Positions 31,040 through 41,598 of a DNA stretch of 63,192 nt are shown piece by piece. Source of the DNA: Gracilaria domingensis (taxonomy: Eukaryota; Rhodophyta; Florideophyceae; Gracilariales; Gracilariaceae); assembly GCA_022539475.1 (NCBI GenBank), contig VCMS01000314.1, forward strand, positions 1 through 63,192. Reading direction: 5' to 3'. Every line of letters begins with the position of its first letter. The first letter of the stretch is position 1. A program made the translations under genes and the position numbers. The notes under the pieces were generated by a model. That model did no database searches, was not told where the DNA came from, and worked only from the letters and a program-made list of their open reading frames with translations.

Positions 31040-31420
31040 CTCTTGGCACAAGCCCCGTGGACCGGGTGAACCGCCGCCCTGCCAATGGAGTGCCGTACGC
31101 ACCTCCGTCACCGAAACGGTTATCCCCGTGAAGGCCGGGATATTCGTCAACCGGAAGTACTACCGTTTGCCGGTCTCTCGACTCTCGTCGAATAACGTGA
31201 TACCGTTGGACTCGTCTGATCGAGAGCTTTGCAACTACCTCTCTAGCTCGAAGATAGGACGCGTAGGACGCGAGTTACAGTACGGCCGCCACAGCGGAAT
31301 GCGTGGAAAACCGCGGAAGTAAGCCCGTCTCCAGCGCTTCGAAAGCTTCACATGCGTGATTTTAGGCAGCTACAGAACCTCTCCAGGTGAGACTGCGTCA
31401 GCAGGAGTGGCCCATTCGCC

Positions 31421-31653
31421 ATGGAGGCCGGCGAACAGGAAGTGTTCCCACAAGAATTCGTTATCGAGCGCATCGTGAGTCACGTCGTGAACTCCGATGG
31501 GGAGACTAATACGAAGTCCGTTGATAAGGATACTCCCCTGAGAAGGATACTTTCAAGCCGATCGAACATCTGCCTCGATCGAAGGTTCTCGCCTACTACC
31601 GGCGCAAGCGCTTACCGCCACCTCCAAACTTTGACGCAGCCCAGGTAGGTTGA
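31421..31653 (+). pseudogene. Chromodomain end of element B pol
   Basis: The start (EVFPQEFVIERIVSH) is clean, and the end (PIEHLPRSKVLAYYRR, closing with AQVG-stop) is in another frame. Between them one base is inserted, and the conserved Trp-Tyr of the VRWYGY motif has become TGA-TAA. The 31,040-31,420 stretch upstream is the rest of the decayed linker. This confirms that B continues across element C. Confidence 0.8.
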
Positions 31654-32042
31654 CAGTACTACTGTGCCGTGAGGTGAACCGACGGGCCCACTTGTGGGAG
31701 AATTATTGATGGTACTACCAAGACGTTTGGGTTGTTCCTACGGAAGGAAGTATTGAAGGGATGAAAGAAGAAAGATGATTTCCGTCTAACGGACGCCGAT
31801 TTATCGGAAAGAAGCGAACTACCGTCCAACGGTCCGTGTGAATATGTCGTGAAGCTACACGCGTAATGGAGAATCGTATTGGAACGATGGTGCGCTAAAG
31901 GCATAGAACCGTAATCCGGTTATGAAGGAACTGATATCGAAGTCGATTTTATTCTAAGGACAAGTTGTAGTGCTAGCTATTGCGGAGTGCGTTGGTCGCA
32001 GAGCCTACCACAGCCCATCATGGAGGAAACCCACCGTTGGGA
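31654..32042 (+). other. Spacer between chromodomain and antisense gene of element B
   Basis: No gene is seen. A short purine-rich tract (31,741-31,776) and three mini-hairpins of the CCG/CGG type (31,781-31,793, 31,796-31,808, 31,821-31,833) echo the layout of element C. Confidence 0.5.
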
Positions 32043-33857
32043 TCAATGCCATCCTGTCGAAGGACCGGCACCTCCAGGGTTGGACGGCTTCGCTTGGGGA
32101 GGCTGACTCGCGAAAGCCTGCGCGCCCAATGCCAACAGCTGGCTGAGGTCGTACATATCCGGTGGAACCAGCACCCCAAGTCCGAGGAGTTGGTTGCACA
32201 TCGCTATCACGCGAGGGTCAATATTCCCCTGCGAAGGGCCTACGCCCCAACCGATAGGAGCAGCTGGCGCAGCCGCCCCTCCGGCAACCGAAACCTCTGT
32301 GGAAGCCGCCGACGGGCCTCCCGTTGCCGGGTCTTCCACAGTATCATCCACCATTGGATCGTCCTCCACTGCTACGGGGTAATAGTTGTCGGAAAACATG
32401 AACCCAATAGGGTGATCGCTCGGAACCACTCGAGGAAGCCCGCGTAGGACGATAACCCGCTCCTTCGGGAGGGTAACTACCTCCCAGAGATCGTAATACA
32501 CGAAGTCACCGGCACCCAGATGTCTTCGCCCTAACAAACGGTCGTAGTGCGAACGAGTGCCCCTGGGGACGTTTTCCGCCGGAATGGTACTCCAATCAGT
32601 AGAATCGATGAGATCGATAAGGCTTATAACTTCGCTGACGTTGTCGTCCGAACTGAGCGCGGTGTATAAGTCCAGTGATCTAATCACATTCCGTAACCTC
32701 GGAGGCAAATACCAAACGCGGTTCTGGTCGTATGCTTCCCATAGCATGAACGCGGCAACGCGAGCGGCCGATTCGGCGATGAAGAGCATCCAATACTCCG
32801 AGTACGGATTCGCAATCATGCCTGACCCTACATAAGAGATGCACGAAGGCAATTCCGGGAAACACCCGCGTGGTACCTCATAGTGAGCCCACCATGATGG
32901 GAGTGGAGCGAATCGACCCGCTAGTGCGTCCGGACGCAAACGTTCAACCTCCATGTTCTGGGGTGGAATCAGATACCCGAACCGGGATCGCCATTTGTGT
33001 TCGTTTCGCAGTCGGTCAAAGAAGCTTCCCTCTCCCGAAGGGCGATGAAGATATCGGAACTCCGCTCGCAGAATAGACCTGTTGAACAGGAGAATGTCAG
33101 CTGGCATCGCCTCCGGGAAGTTTTCCGCCGCTTGGAAGTCCGTGAGGTTCGCGCCATACTTGATCTCTCCGTACGTTCGGAACCGGGAAAGATGGAACCC
33201 GTATGACTCGGAAATCCTCTCGGGGAACGAGGCTCGGTCCTTCCGAAAGTATGCCAATCGTGCCATAGCCGCGCGCGCTTCATCCAGCGTTTCGTATCCA
33301 CGGCCGCGCCGTTTCCGTGACAACACGTGAGGTGCGACCGCCACGCGGTGTCTCCAATCCCAGGAATCCACCATATCTCGGTGTAGGCCGCCAGGCAGCA
33401 TACCGTTCTCGGTGTATGAATCCATCAACGCACTGTTGCGAACCGCTGTCGCGTGAAGCCAGGGCGCTCTGAAATAGGCCCAGCTTTCTCCGGTAGTCGG
33501 AGCTTGAACAAGGAGCGATTCACGCGCTATCCAGCCAGCTGGAGTCGCCAGCAAGGGCACCGCCTGAACGGAGTTCCACGCCGCGACGTCGACTGGGTTC
33601 GGTGTAGTCGTGTGATGTTGATCCTGAGGCAAAGGAGCGGAGGCGAAACCGCCGAGGTATCCTGTCCCAGGAGTTCCGGGACCCGAAACGTTGGGAGCCC
33701 CGGCTTGGGAATGCTGCTTGTCGCCCTGGTGAGGGTTCATCGAATCGTTGATCGCGGAGAAAACTTTAAGTACTGAATCGTCTGAGTGCAGAGAAGTTGA
33801 GTGCGCTTGCGCCTGTGTCTCGTTGTGACGAGGAACCGGAATCTCGGATAGTTTCAT
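32043..33857 (-). CDS. Antisense ORF of element B, unknown family (604 codons)
   Basis: This uninterrupted frame on the reverse strand ends towards pol and starts 81 bp from the 3' LTR. The core matches the proteins at 9,554-11,662 and 42,617-44,506: APWLHATAV, LPGGLH, RTYGEIKYG, LRAEFRYL, GYLIPPQN, RGC--ELPSC, SAARVAAF, DQNRVWYLPPRLR, SLDL and GDFVYYDLWE. Over one 118-residue block I count 76 identities to the D protein by hand. The N-terminus is Gln/His/Pro-rich with a MNPHQGD motif at Met40. The tail ends in a short helical part (VLVPPDMYDLSQLL) that D matches as IIVPDHLTTMAGIL. The gene is open although gag and pol of B are ruined. Function unknown. Confidence 0.75.
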   Translation of the reverse strand: MKLSEIPVPRHNETQAQAHSTSLHSDDSVLKVFSAINDSMNPHQGDKQHSQAGAPNVSGPGTPGTGYLGGFASAPLPQDQHHTTTPNPVDVAAWNSVQAVPLLATPAGWIARESLLVQAPTTGESWAYFRAPWLHATAVRNSALMDSYTENGMLPGGLHRDMVDSWDWRHRVAVAPHVLSRKRRGRGYETLDEARAAMARLAYFRKDRASFPERISESYGFHLSRFRTYGEIKYGANLTDFQAAENFPEAMPADILLFNRSILRAEFRYLHRPSGEGSFFDRLRNEHKWRSRFGYLIPPQNMEVERLRPDALAGRFAPLPSWWAHYEVPRGCFPELPSCISYVGSGMIANPYSEYWMLFIAESAARVAAFMLWEAYDQNRVWYLPPRLRNVIRSLDLYTALSSDDNVSEVISLIDLIDSTDWSTIPAENVPRGTRSHYDRLLGRRHLGAGDFVYYDLWEVVTLPKERVIVLRGLPRVVPSDHPIGFMFSDNYYPVAVEDDPMVDDTVEDPATGGPSAASTEVSVAGGAAAPAAPIGWGVGPSQGNIDPRVIAMCNQLLGLGVLVPPDMYDLSQLLALGAQAFASQPPQAKPSNPGGAGPSTGWH

Positions 33858-33920
33858 GGTGGACAGCGCTTATATATTCGATCGCTGATGAGTCTCCGCT
33901 TGCAAACCGGATGTTTCCTG

Positions 33921-33937
33921 CGCTGAGGAGGGGGATA
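33921..33937 (+). promoter_or_regulatory. 3' polypurine tract of element B
   Basis: CGCTGAGGAGGGGGATA directly precedes the LTR start TGTAGAGC. Confidence 0.75.
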
Positions 33938-34390
33938 TGTAGAGCAAAACGTGCTCGCCCGGTACACGGGGAAGGATTTCATAAACCCCTGGTAAGGATG
34001 ATTCCGGGTACTCGGAAGGTATGAGTATTGGCCCACGGATGGGACACGTTTTGGCAGTATTGAGGTATGGCACCCTGAGGGGTCGGCCATGAGGTGGCGC
34101 AGATGAGTATTGGTCGCGAGTACTCGTCTGTAGGAATGGGTGTGTTTACACATGTCTTATTATGATTGTCGGATATTTTACTGGCCGCTGCCGCGGGTTG
34201 TCACGTGCACCACGTGTATGAACCTGCTTAGGTGTGCACTAGATTATTTAATTTAGTTTAACTAATTTATCGGTTACGATATAAAAGGTGAACTCCCGGT
34301 CACCTCCTCGTTCAGTAAAGGGTAGCCGAGTAGCCGAGTTCGGCTCTGAACAAAGTTCGCCTGCGCGAAGTGTAAAACTCCCTCCGGAGG
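33938..34390 (+). repeat. 3' LTR of element B, left part
   Basis: It starts TGTAGAGCAAAACG like the LTR of C. A TATA-like GATATAAAAGG lies near 34,279, followed by GAGTTCGGCTCTGAA, which matches the start of the transcribed region in A and C LTRs. After about 34,370-34,410 the sequence reads as an LTR on the other strand, so the U5 end of this LTR is missing. The junction position is approximate. Confidence 0.65.
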
Positions 34391-35045
34391 CAATCGTGGT
34401 GCTCGAATCCTTGCTCCCTTGGGAGGTAGACTCAGCAGAAGAGCCCTCCATATACGGATAGCGCGGGTGGAAAACCGCCCGTACTTCGGGAATACCACGG
34501 AGGTGACGGCGAGAATCGCCAAGAGGGGATCTGTAAGCAAACGTCCGAGAGTCGGAGATCTCTGATCGGAGGCTGAAAGAGAGGAACCCAGGTTGACGGG
34601 GTGCCTCGAAAAAGAGGGAAAAGATAGGGAAAAGAATGGGAAAAAGGGGAAAGGAAAGAAAAGGAAAAGGGGCAGACCGGAGGGCGGGGTCGTGCGACAA
34701 GCGGCAACAGACCCGGGCCGAGGGTGACGATGTGTACAAAGCCCACGCTGCAGACCTCTATACAGAGTCGATACAATATCTGAACACCACAGTAGCAGAC
34801 ACCTGCAAGTAAATGTGCGAACACAGTCCGAAGACAAACAGAGTGTTAGATCAGGGTATCTGAGTGATCCCTTGGGGATGAAATAAGCGAAACCGTAGGC
34901 GGTGACCCTCCTCGCAGAGTTGTGCACTACGCGCAGGCGCTCAAGTCAGAGCCGCGGACAAGGTTGAGTTTACTTTGTGGTGGTGCCGGCGAGATCGCCA
35001 TCACCTAAGTAGGTTTCCACAAATTAAACTAAATAATGAAACTAA
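34391..35045 (-). repeat. Inverted LTR fragment of an element related to B
   Basis: On the minus strand this reads from a late U3 (ATTATTTAGTTTAATT near 35,030), through the leader GGCTCTGACTTG near 34,950, to a U5 end near 34,400 with ACGGGCGGTTTTCCACCC, which matches 12,631-12,680. It also matches window positions 1-181. It lacks a TG start, so it is truncated in U3. It meets the B LTR head to head. Confidence 0.65.
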
Positions 35046-35427
35046 GTAGTGCCAAATACGGCAGAGCCACACAAGTCTGTTTTCTCGTTTTGCTAGTTTA
35101 GCACACTAGAACACGATGATCGGACGAAATTAGTCAAAAAATCTGCAAAAATTGCGTATAGGGCTATGTGCAACCAATTAATTTCAATTTTTTGTTTACT
35201 ACGCTTTCATGTACTATGGCGTTTTCTCCATTCAATGCAGAACAGTTGACGAACGCCACGATTGCTAGTATATGTTCACGAAATGAAAGTATCGGACCTA
35301 TTATTTGCTGTCGTGTGAGGACATCATGTGATGTCCACCTGTGCCGCCATATTTTCGTTCGCTAATTTTCTGCAAGTACTCTAGAATAGTCATCATTACT
35401 ACGACTACCTAATACAAAATTCATCTT
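35046..35427. other. No gene seen
   Basis: This AT-richer spacer shows no open frame of note and no repeat or LTR end that I can recognise. The inverted LTR loses similarity at its left end. Confidence 0.5.
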
Positions 35428-35483
35428 ATGGAACCGCGCGCATGCATTTCGCCACCCCCATACAACTTCAAGTTGCATTCTAC

Positions 35484-36255
35484 TTACAAGAGTCCACCGC
35501 CACCACCCTCCTCTATCTCCACATCGGCGAAAGACAATGGCCCAAACCCTTTCCCCACATCATCGCCCCCTTCCTCCTCCTTTTCCTCTTCCTCCACATC
35601 CTCCCAGCTCCACTTCTCCAGATATCCCACAACGCTGCTTCCCTTCCACACCCGCTTCGGAAAACATCTGAACCCAAGCCTAGTCTTCTTCTTTTTCTCC
35701 ATCTTCTCCTTCTTATCTTTTCCAACCTTCGGCCTTACTTCATCCTCCTCCGCCTCTAGCTTCCTCGCCACGATTGGCCTCTTCTCCCCGTACTTCCTCT
35801 TTCGGCTCCTCTTCTTTCCTTCATTACCCGCAGCAATTTCATTCCCACCCAAACTCTCCGTAGCCCGCACAAAGTCGCTCGCATCCTCATTTGCATCCAC
35901 ACTAGCTTCATCGACCCCGACCCCGACCCTGACCCCGACCCCGTTCACAATCCTCATCGCAGGAGTCACCGGAAAACCTCGGACTTTACGTACATCCTCC
36001 TGCTTCTCACTGAGTTCCTTCAGCTTCCCCTCCAGCTCCTACACTCAACCCATCAACTCTTTTTGCCCATCCTTCAATCCCCTTAGCTCCCTAGCAACAA
36101 ATCCTGCGACTTTCTTCCTCAGTCGACGCACGTCCTCACCAATGCGGCTCCCTATCGCCCCTGTGCACCCCAAAATCGCCATCGATCACCAGTCCAGCTC
36201 ATCCTTGTCCTCCCCTTCATCTTCCTCCGCAAAAATCCTCTTAATCTTCTGATGC
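35484..36255 (-). pseudogene. Decayed charged coiled-coil protein gene, unknown
   Basis: Reading the minus strand in one frame gives IGEDVRRLRKKVAGFVAREL, then ELEGKLKELSEKQEDVRKV, then a long Lys/Arg/Glu-rich region (RSRKRKYGEKRP, KVGKDKKEKMEKKKK) and an acidic stretch. Stops occur near 36,053, 36,047 and 36,195. The heptad-like Leu/Val spacing argues for real former coding. The opposite-strand ORF (35,428-36,252) is only Pro/Ser low complexity from the same bases. It could be a host gene remnant or the end of another mobile element. Confidence 0.4.
35914..35944. repeat. GACCCC hexamer microsatellite
   Basis: About five tandem GACCCC units with one T variant lie within the decayed ORF, where they encode the alternating Gly-Val stretch on the minus strand. 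Confidence 0.7.
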
Positions 36256-36344
36256 GGTCTTTCCCCATCGCTGGGATCCCACGGCCACTTCACGTTCGAA
36301 TGAGAATTGCCGCTCATGATCAGATTTCAATGAGCGGGAACGTA

Positions 36345-36455
36345 TCGGAAGGAAGAAGGGAAAGGAAACGGAAAGGGAGGGAAGGGAACGGGAACGGGAA
36401 CGGAGGGGAACGAAAACGGAAGGGATCCGAAACGGAAGGGATCCGAAACGGGAGA
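36345..36455. repeat. Purine-rich simple repeat
   Basis: This tract is built of GGAACG and GAAAGG-like units, with GGAAGGGATCCGAAAC repeated twice near 36,416-36,448. It shows no coding potential. Confidence 0.6.
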
Positions 36456-36561
36456 AGACGAAACTCTATTCGTGCGTAGGCGCTCCGTGAACTTATCACG
36501 GCGCGAAAACCATGTCATGTATGTACGCGCTTTCACTTCCACTGCCTAGCACCTGTTCTTA

Positions 36562-36828
36562 TGTTGTAGATACTGAACGCTTAGGATAAACAAGAAGTGG
36601 TTTTAATCACTGAGACGCGGCTTGACTTCTATCTTCCGTCAAACTGGAGTTCTCTTCTACTCTTTTATACTGTTTCAATAAAGTTCTATAATGTTCTAGA
36701 CTTCTATAGAATTTCTGTCACTACGCATTAATTGTTTCTACTTATATGTTCTATAGAATATTCTAGAACTCTCTGGAAGGTAGCAGTTTCTAGTTGTTAT
36801 CTAGAAGCTTCCAGACGCTTCTACTACA
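36562..36828 (-). repeat. 3' LTR of a Ty1/Copia element
   Basis: On the minus strand the 267-bp LTR starts TGTAGTAGAAGC and ends CTACAACA. It is preceded by a GAGGGAGGG polypurine tract right after the pol stop. It contains several TCTAGAA-type repeats. I found no matching 5' LTR in the window. Confidence 0.65.
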
Positions 36829-36835
36829 CCCTCCC

Positions 36836-39800
36836 TCAACTTGATATCTGCTGTAGTCCTAAGTTTTCCATAAAGCGATAGTGCTTAATTTTCTGTAGTG
36901 CCTTTGTGAATATATCAGCTCTCATTTGGTCGGTGGGACAGTAACTGATTTCCACTTCACCATTTTCCAAGCATTCTTGAATGTAAAAATATCGGATAGC
37001 AACATGCTTAGATTTTCCGTGACTTCCTTCCATTTTGGAAATAGCAATGGTTGATTGATTATCCACAAACAGTTGAATAAAATCAATATCGCATAAAAAG
37101 TCGTCCAATAATTTCTTGAGCCATTTTCCTTCCTTCACTGCTTCGGAGAGAGCAATTAATTCTGCTTCGGTAGATGAAAGTGCTACACAATTTTGTTTTT
37201 GACTGGACCACGACAGCAAACAGTTCCCTTAAAACGCTGAAAATCCAGATAAAGATTTTCTGTTTTCTGTAGTACCCCAACTAGAATCACTGTAGACATC
37301 TAGTGTTGGGTTTTCCGACTTCCTGTACATTAAGCAAATATTTCTTGTTCCTCCAATGTACCTTAGTATTCTTTTGCAGGCCTTCCAGTGCTCCAAACTA
37401 TGGCATTCTGAATATTGGCTCAATGTTCCTACTGCATACGCCAGATCCGGGCGTGTTACAAGCATTAAATACATGACCGATCAAATTAATTCCCTGTAGG
37501 GAACAGTATGCATTTCGTACTCTGAATCACATTTGAAAAATTTTCTGTTTGCTTCAACTACAGTATTTATACTCCGACTTTCGTCCATACCAAATCTCAT
37601 TAGAACTGTTGATACGTAGGAGTTTTGACCTAATTTCATTGTTCCTTGTTCTTGATTATAATCAATTTCAATTCTAAGAACATGACGAATTTTCCCTAGG
37701 TCCTTCATATCAAAGCGAGAGCAAAGTTTGCTCTTGACAATTTCCAAAGACGCCAAAGCCTCACTTGCAATTACAATGTCATCGACATAAAGCGAAATTA
37801 ATATTTTGGAGCCCTCAATACTTCCAATAAATATTCCTTGATCGCCATTTGCCTTAATAAAATTCATGTCGCCAAGCACAGAGCTTATCATTCTGTACCA
37901 AGCCCTAGGCGCTTGTTTTAAACCGTACATTGCCTTCTTGAGCTTGCAGACGTAATCAGGGTGTTCTGAATTTTTAAAAGCTTCTGGTTGTCCACGAAAA
38001 TTTCCTCTTCCAGATGGCCGTTTAAAAATGCTGTTCTTACATCCATCTGATGTATATGCATTTTGCTATGTAACGCAAAGGCCGGCATAGTTCTTAATGA
38101 AGCAATTCTTACCACAGGAGCATATGTCTCGAAGTAATCAATTCCAGGACGTTGTTGGAAACCTCGACACACCAAGCGAGCCTTATAAGTTTTTTCTTGG
38201 TTCCTTGTCTGTGGCTTGATTTTAAAAACCCATTTCAGCGATAACGGTTTCATTTCTGGAGATCTCTGTACCAATTCCCATGTTTCGTTTTCGTGGAGTG
38301 ATTTCATTTCGTTTGCCATCGCAATTTTCCAAAAATTATTTTCCTTACATGAAAGAGCTTCTTCGACAGAGTGTGGTTCAATTTCATTTGCCATCATCAT
38401 TACGGCTCCGGCTGTTGTGTCTTCATATGAATCTTCATGATCGTAAGATAGCCAGGCTGGCTGCTTTCTAATCCTTCCACTTCTTATGGGTGCTTCTGGG
38501 GTATCTGCAGTATTAACAGAATTTTTTTCTGTACTTGTAGGTTGTTCTATATTTTCTTCTGTGCTTTCGAAAAGTTTCTCCGATGATGCAGTACTGTTAT
38601 TCATTTCCATTTCAATTGCTCGGTTTTCTGGTGCTTCCAGAAATTTTGCTGTACCAGAAACTACAAGTCGTTTTGTAGAGTCATCCATGAGACGGTAGTT
38701 TGGACCAATATATCCCAGAAAAGTACAAAGTCTGGATTTTGGATCCATTTTCTTTCTGTTTTCACTTGGAATAAATACATATGCCTTACATCCGAATACC
38801 CGTAGATGCGACACATCTGGCTTTTGTCCAGACCAATTTTCATGTGGACTTTGATCGCCTAATATCTTTGTGGGCATATAATTCCTTAGGCAATTTGCAG
38901 TCTGTATTGCCTCGGCCTAAAATTGACGAGAGAGGTTATGATAAAATAACATACATCGAGCCTTTTCACAGAGCGTACGATTTGCTCTTTCCGCAATACC
39001 ATTCTGTTATGGTTGATAAGCTCCAGTTGGTTCGTGAAAAAGTTCTTTGGCCTTGAAATACTTTTCCGTTGCCTTTGAAATATACTCACCACCTCGATCG
39101 CTCCTAATTCTTTTCACAGATGTCCCTGTTTGATTTTCTATAAGGTTCAGAAATTCCTTGATTTTGTTGCGCGCTTCGTCCTTTGTCCTTAAAAAATAGA
39201 CAAATGATTTCCTTGTGTAATCATCTATAAAAGTCATAAAATAATGTTTTCCACCTTTCGATTTCACACTCATAGGGCCGCAAAGGTAAGTGTGTACCAG
39301 CTGCAATTTTTCTTTCGAATAGAAGTTTCCAATTGCAGGAAATGAGCGCGAAACCATTTTTCCAAGAGCAAAGCCTCTGCATGTCCCGATATCTTTCAGT
39401 TCTAATTTTTCGGGAAGCCCTACGGCAGTTCCATTAGAAATTATCTGAGATAATACAGATTTTCCAGCGTGTCCAAAACGTGCGTGCCATGATTCTTGCT
39501 GGCTGAGGGTTGCCGCATATGCTGAGTAGGACCTGTGTTCAGCTACAAATCCGTTAAAAGAATATGTTCCATTCTTTTTCTTCACATTAAGAATTAAATA
39601 ATGTGTTCCTTTCTGAAATATTTTGCAACACTGGTTTTCAAAATTAACCTTGTGCCCTCTTTCATCGATTTGACCGACTGGTAAAATATTGGTAGCAATA
39701 TCTGGCAACGAACAGAACGTCCCGAATTTTAAGGCCATCGTTTTCCTTGTTCTGAACAATATTCAATGTAACTGTTGCTTTCTTGTCTGAAGTTACAGTA

Positions 39801-40678
39801 GTTCCATCGCCAAGATGAATATTAACGCGGTCAATAATTTCAATTGAGTCTTCTGAAAGCCAAGATAAATTATTAGTCATATGAAATGACGCTCCTGAAT
39901 CAATGTACCAGGTTCGAAATATTTTTCTCAGATTATTCTGAGCCATCAAAAATGTTCCAGAGCTTCCATGTTCTGTGGTCTTTTCGCTAGAATTTTGTTC
40001 TGCCTTTTTGCGCTTTCTGCAGTCCGCGAATTTATATCCTTTCTTATGACAGAAATGGCATTTGTACGGAAATGCCCTTTTTCCAGAGTTTGACTTCGTC
40101 TGTAGTTAATTACCAGACACTTGTCCTTCGTTGCTGGAATTTTGTCTCGACTCCTGACGAAGTATTCGAGCATGTATTTCTTCTACGCTCAATTTTTCTG
40201 CGATATTTTCCAGTGTCACCACGAGACTTTCGTACGATTTTGGAAGACTTCTTAATAATCGCATAATATATTCTTCCTTTGACTTCTGTACAGCAAGCTG
40301 TTGAAGTTTTGTTTTGAGCTTTTTAAGCTCTTCTATATGTTCCTTGGCAGACTCATTTTCGCCTAATTTCTTAGAAACAAAACGCTCTTCAACATCCATT
40401 TTGTGAGCAATACCTTTGTTTTCATAAACCTCGGTGAGAGATTGCCAGGCTTCCGTACCACTTTTGGCTTCCTGAACATAAACAATTTGATTGTCATCGA
40501 CTGACAAACAAATGTCTATAAGAGCCTTTTCATTGGCTTGGGTATTATTTTCTTCTTCCGAAACGGCTTTCCAGTAGTCCTTCTTCTTTAGATAATTAAT
40601 CATTCTGAACTTCCAGGAGAAATAATTATCCCCATTTAGCTTCTCGAATTTGAAAGGGTTTCGGTCTTCGGAATCCAT
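36836..40678 (-). pseudogene. Ty1/Copia gag-pol, single-frame polyprotein, decayed
   Basis: The gene reads from ATG 40,678: Gag (KLNGDNYFSWKFRMINYLKK, 190 codons), stop TAA at 40,106, a CCHC-like knuckle near 40,045 whose His is Tyr (CHFCHKKGYKFADC), protease (IDSGASFHMTNN, near 39,890), integrase (WHARFGHAG near 39,485, FIDDYTRKS near 39,215, RSDRGGEY near 39,095), a frameshift near 39,010, then RT (KARLVCRGFQQ, QMDVRTAFLNG), another frameshift near 37,960, YVDDIVIA near 37,785, stop TGA at 37,481, RNase H with a stop at 37,229, and an intact end (ALSSTEAELIALSEAVKE, QMRADIFTKAL). The domain order integrase before RT is diagnostic of Copia. The 5' LTR is missing; only 83 bases separate the ATG from the next gene. 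Confidence 0.88.
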
Positions 40679-40761
40679 TTTTACAGTTCGATAAAACGGA
40701 TGTACGCTACGGCACTCTTCGTCTTTACCGTTCTTCGAATAATAGATTTCTTTCGTCCTCT

Positions 40762-41598
40762 TTAAGGTCCTTTGTCTGCTTTCTTCAGCCCCGGGGGTAG
40801 AATTTCCGGGACTGTGTCGTCGAAAGGATCCGTGTCGTCTCCTCGCGTCTCAACATTCAGCGCTGAATCAGAGTCCGTGTCACTGCTGAAGGAGATTTGA
40901 TGAGCTTTAAGTAAGCTTCCGACCCGTTTCCCTTTGAGCTTACGCAGATGATTGATGACGAATGTTTCATCTTGGGGAACTTCGCTTACTTTCGCCTTCT
41001 TCTGAGCCCTCTGGTTGTTATCGCTCATCATCTTCCTTCGTCGACGACTTCTACTGGTGCTTTTTCTCAACCCCGCACCACTTGGATCCACTAAAACCAC
41101 GTCGCTTCCCACTTCCTGGACGTCTTTCACGACATTCTTCGCCTTAACCAGTTTAGAACGCGACGCCCGAGTATCCGGTTTAGTAACTTGGGTCGTAGGC
41201 GTGGCGTTTTTCCCCCTCCCGCCGTAGAAGACGGCCCCACAGTCGAATTGAAATCCACCCCGACGGACTTCTTCAGCTTTTCACGAGCGTAATCCACCCT
41301 TCTCGATATCTTTGTGCCCCAAAAGCTTCTTTGTCGCTGCAGTTTCCAGTCGTGCGGCTTGTGTCGCAAGATATTCACGAAGGCTGAGTTTCTCAAATCT
41401 AGTGACTTCAATCTGCATCTCGTACACTTCCTTCAGAGAGAGTTTCTTTGTTTTCGATACTTCAACGGCCAGCTCATTTAGGGACCGGCAGCATATAAAG
41501 AAATACTTTCGTATGTCTTCGAAGCGGCCCTTCAGTTTGGACTCTCGTCTATTCGCAAAATATGCTGCCAGGGCGTCCAGAGTGAAATCGGTTGTGTC
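40762..41598 (-). pseudogene. 3' half of a ParB-like gene, left of element D
   Basis: The frame enters from element D at the target duplication and continues TTDFTLDALAAYFANRRES, then an alpha-helical part (LAVEVSKTKKLSLKEVYEMQ, SLREYLATQAARLE). Single-base shifts near 41,293 and about 41,215 lead into a basic, low-complexity C-terminus (SRSRRRRKMM, KGKRVGSLLKAHQISF, DDTDPFDDTVPEILPPG) that stops at 40,762. Joined to 53,557-55,316 it makes one gene. The indels mean it is broken, or that the sequence has homopolymer errors. Confidence 0.6.
41594..41598. repeat. Target site duplication of element D, left copy (GTGTC)
   Basis: GTGTC here is repeated exactly at 53,557-53,561 on the other side of element D. 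Confidence 0.9.

Larger units (their letters stand above)
12495..34390 (+). mobile_element. Element B: Ty3/Gypsy chromodomain element, dead, interrupted by C
   Basis: B consists of 1-181 and 12,495-19,928, then 31,035 to about 34,390; element A interrupts its 5' LTR and element C its pol linker. The order LTR, primer site, gag, pol, chromodomain, antisense ORF, polypurine tract and 3' LTR is complete. gag has three in-frame stops, pol has several stops plus a 10-base deletion, the integrase has lost a catalytic Asp and the chromodomain has two adjacent stops. Its antisense ORF alone is still open. As the host of two insertions, B is the oldest of the Gypsy elements here. Confidence 0.8.

Noticed and set aside
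35428..36252. A 274-codon Ser/Pro-rich ORF on the + strand
   Set aside because: It is the complement of the purine-rich minus-strand frame and consists of Ser, Pro and Phe runs from CT-rich bases; the minus strand reads better as protein.
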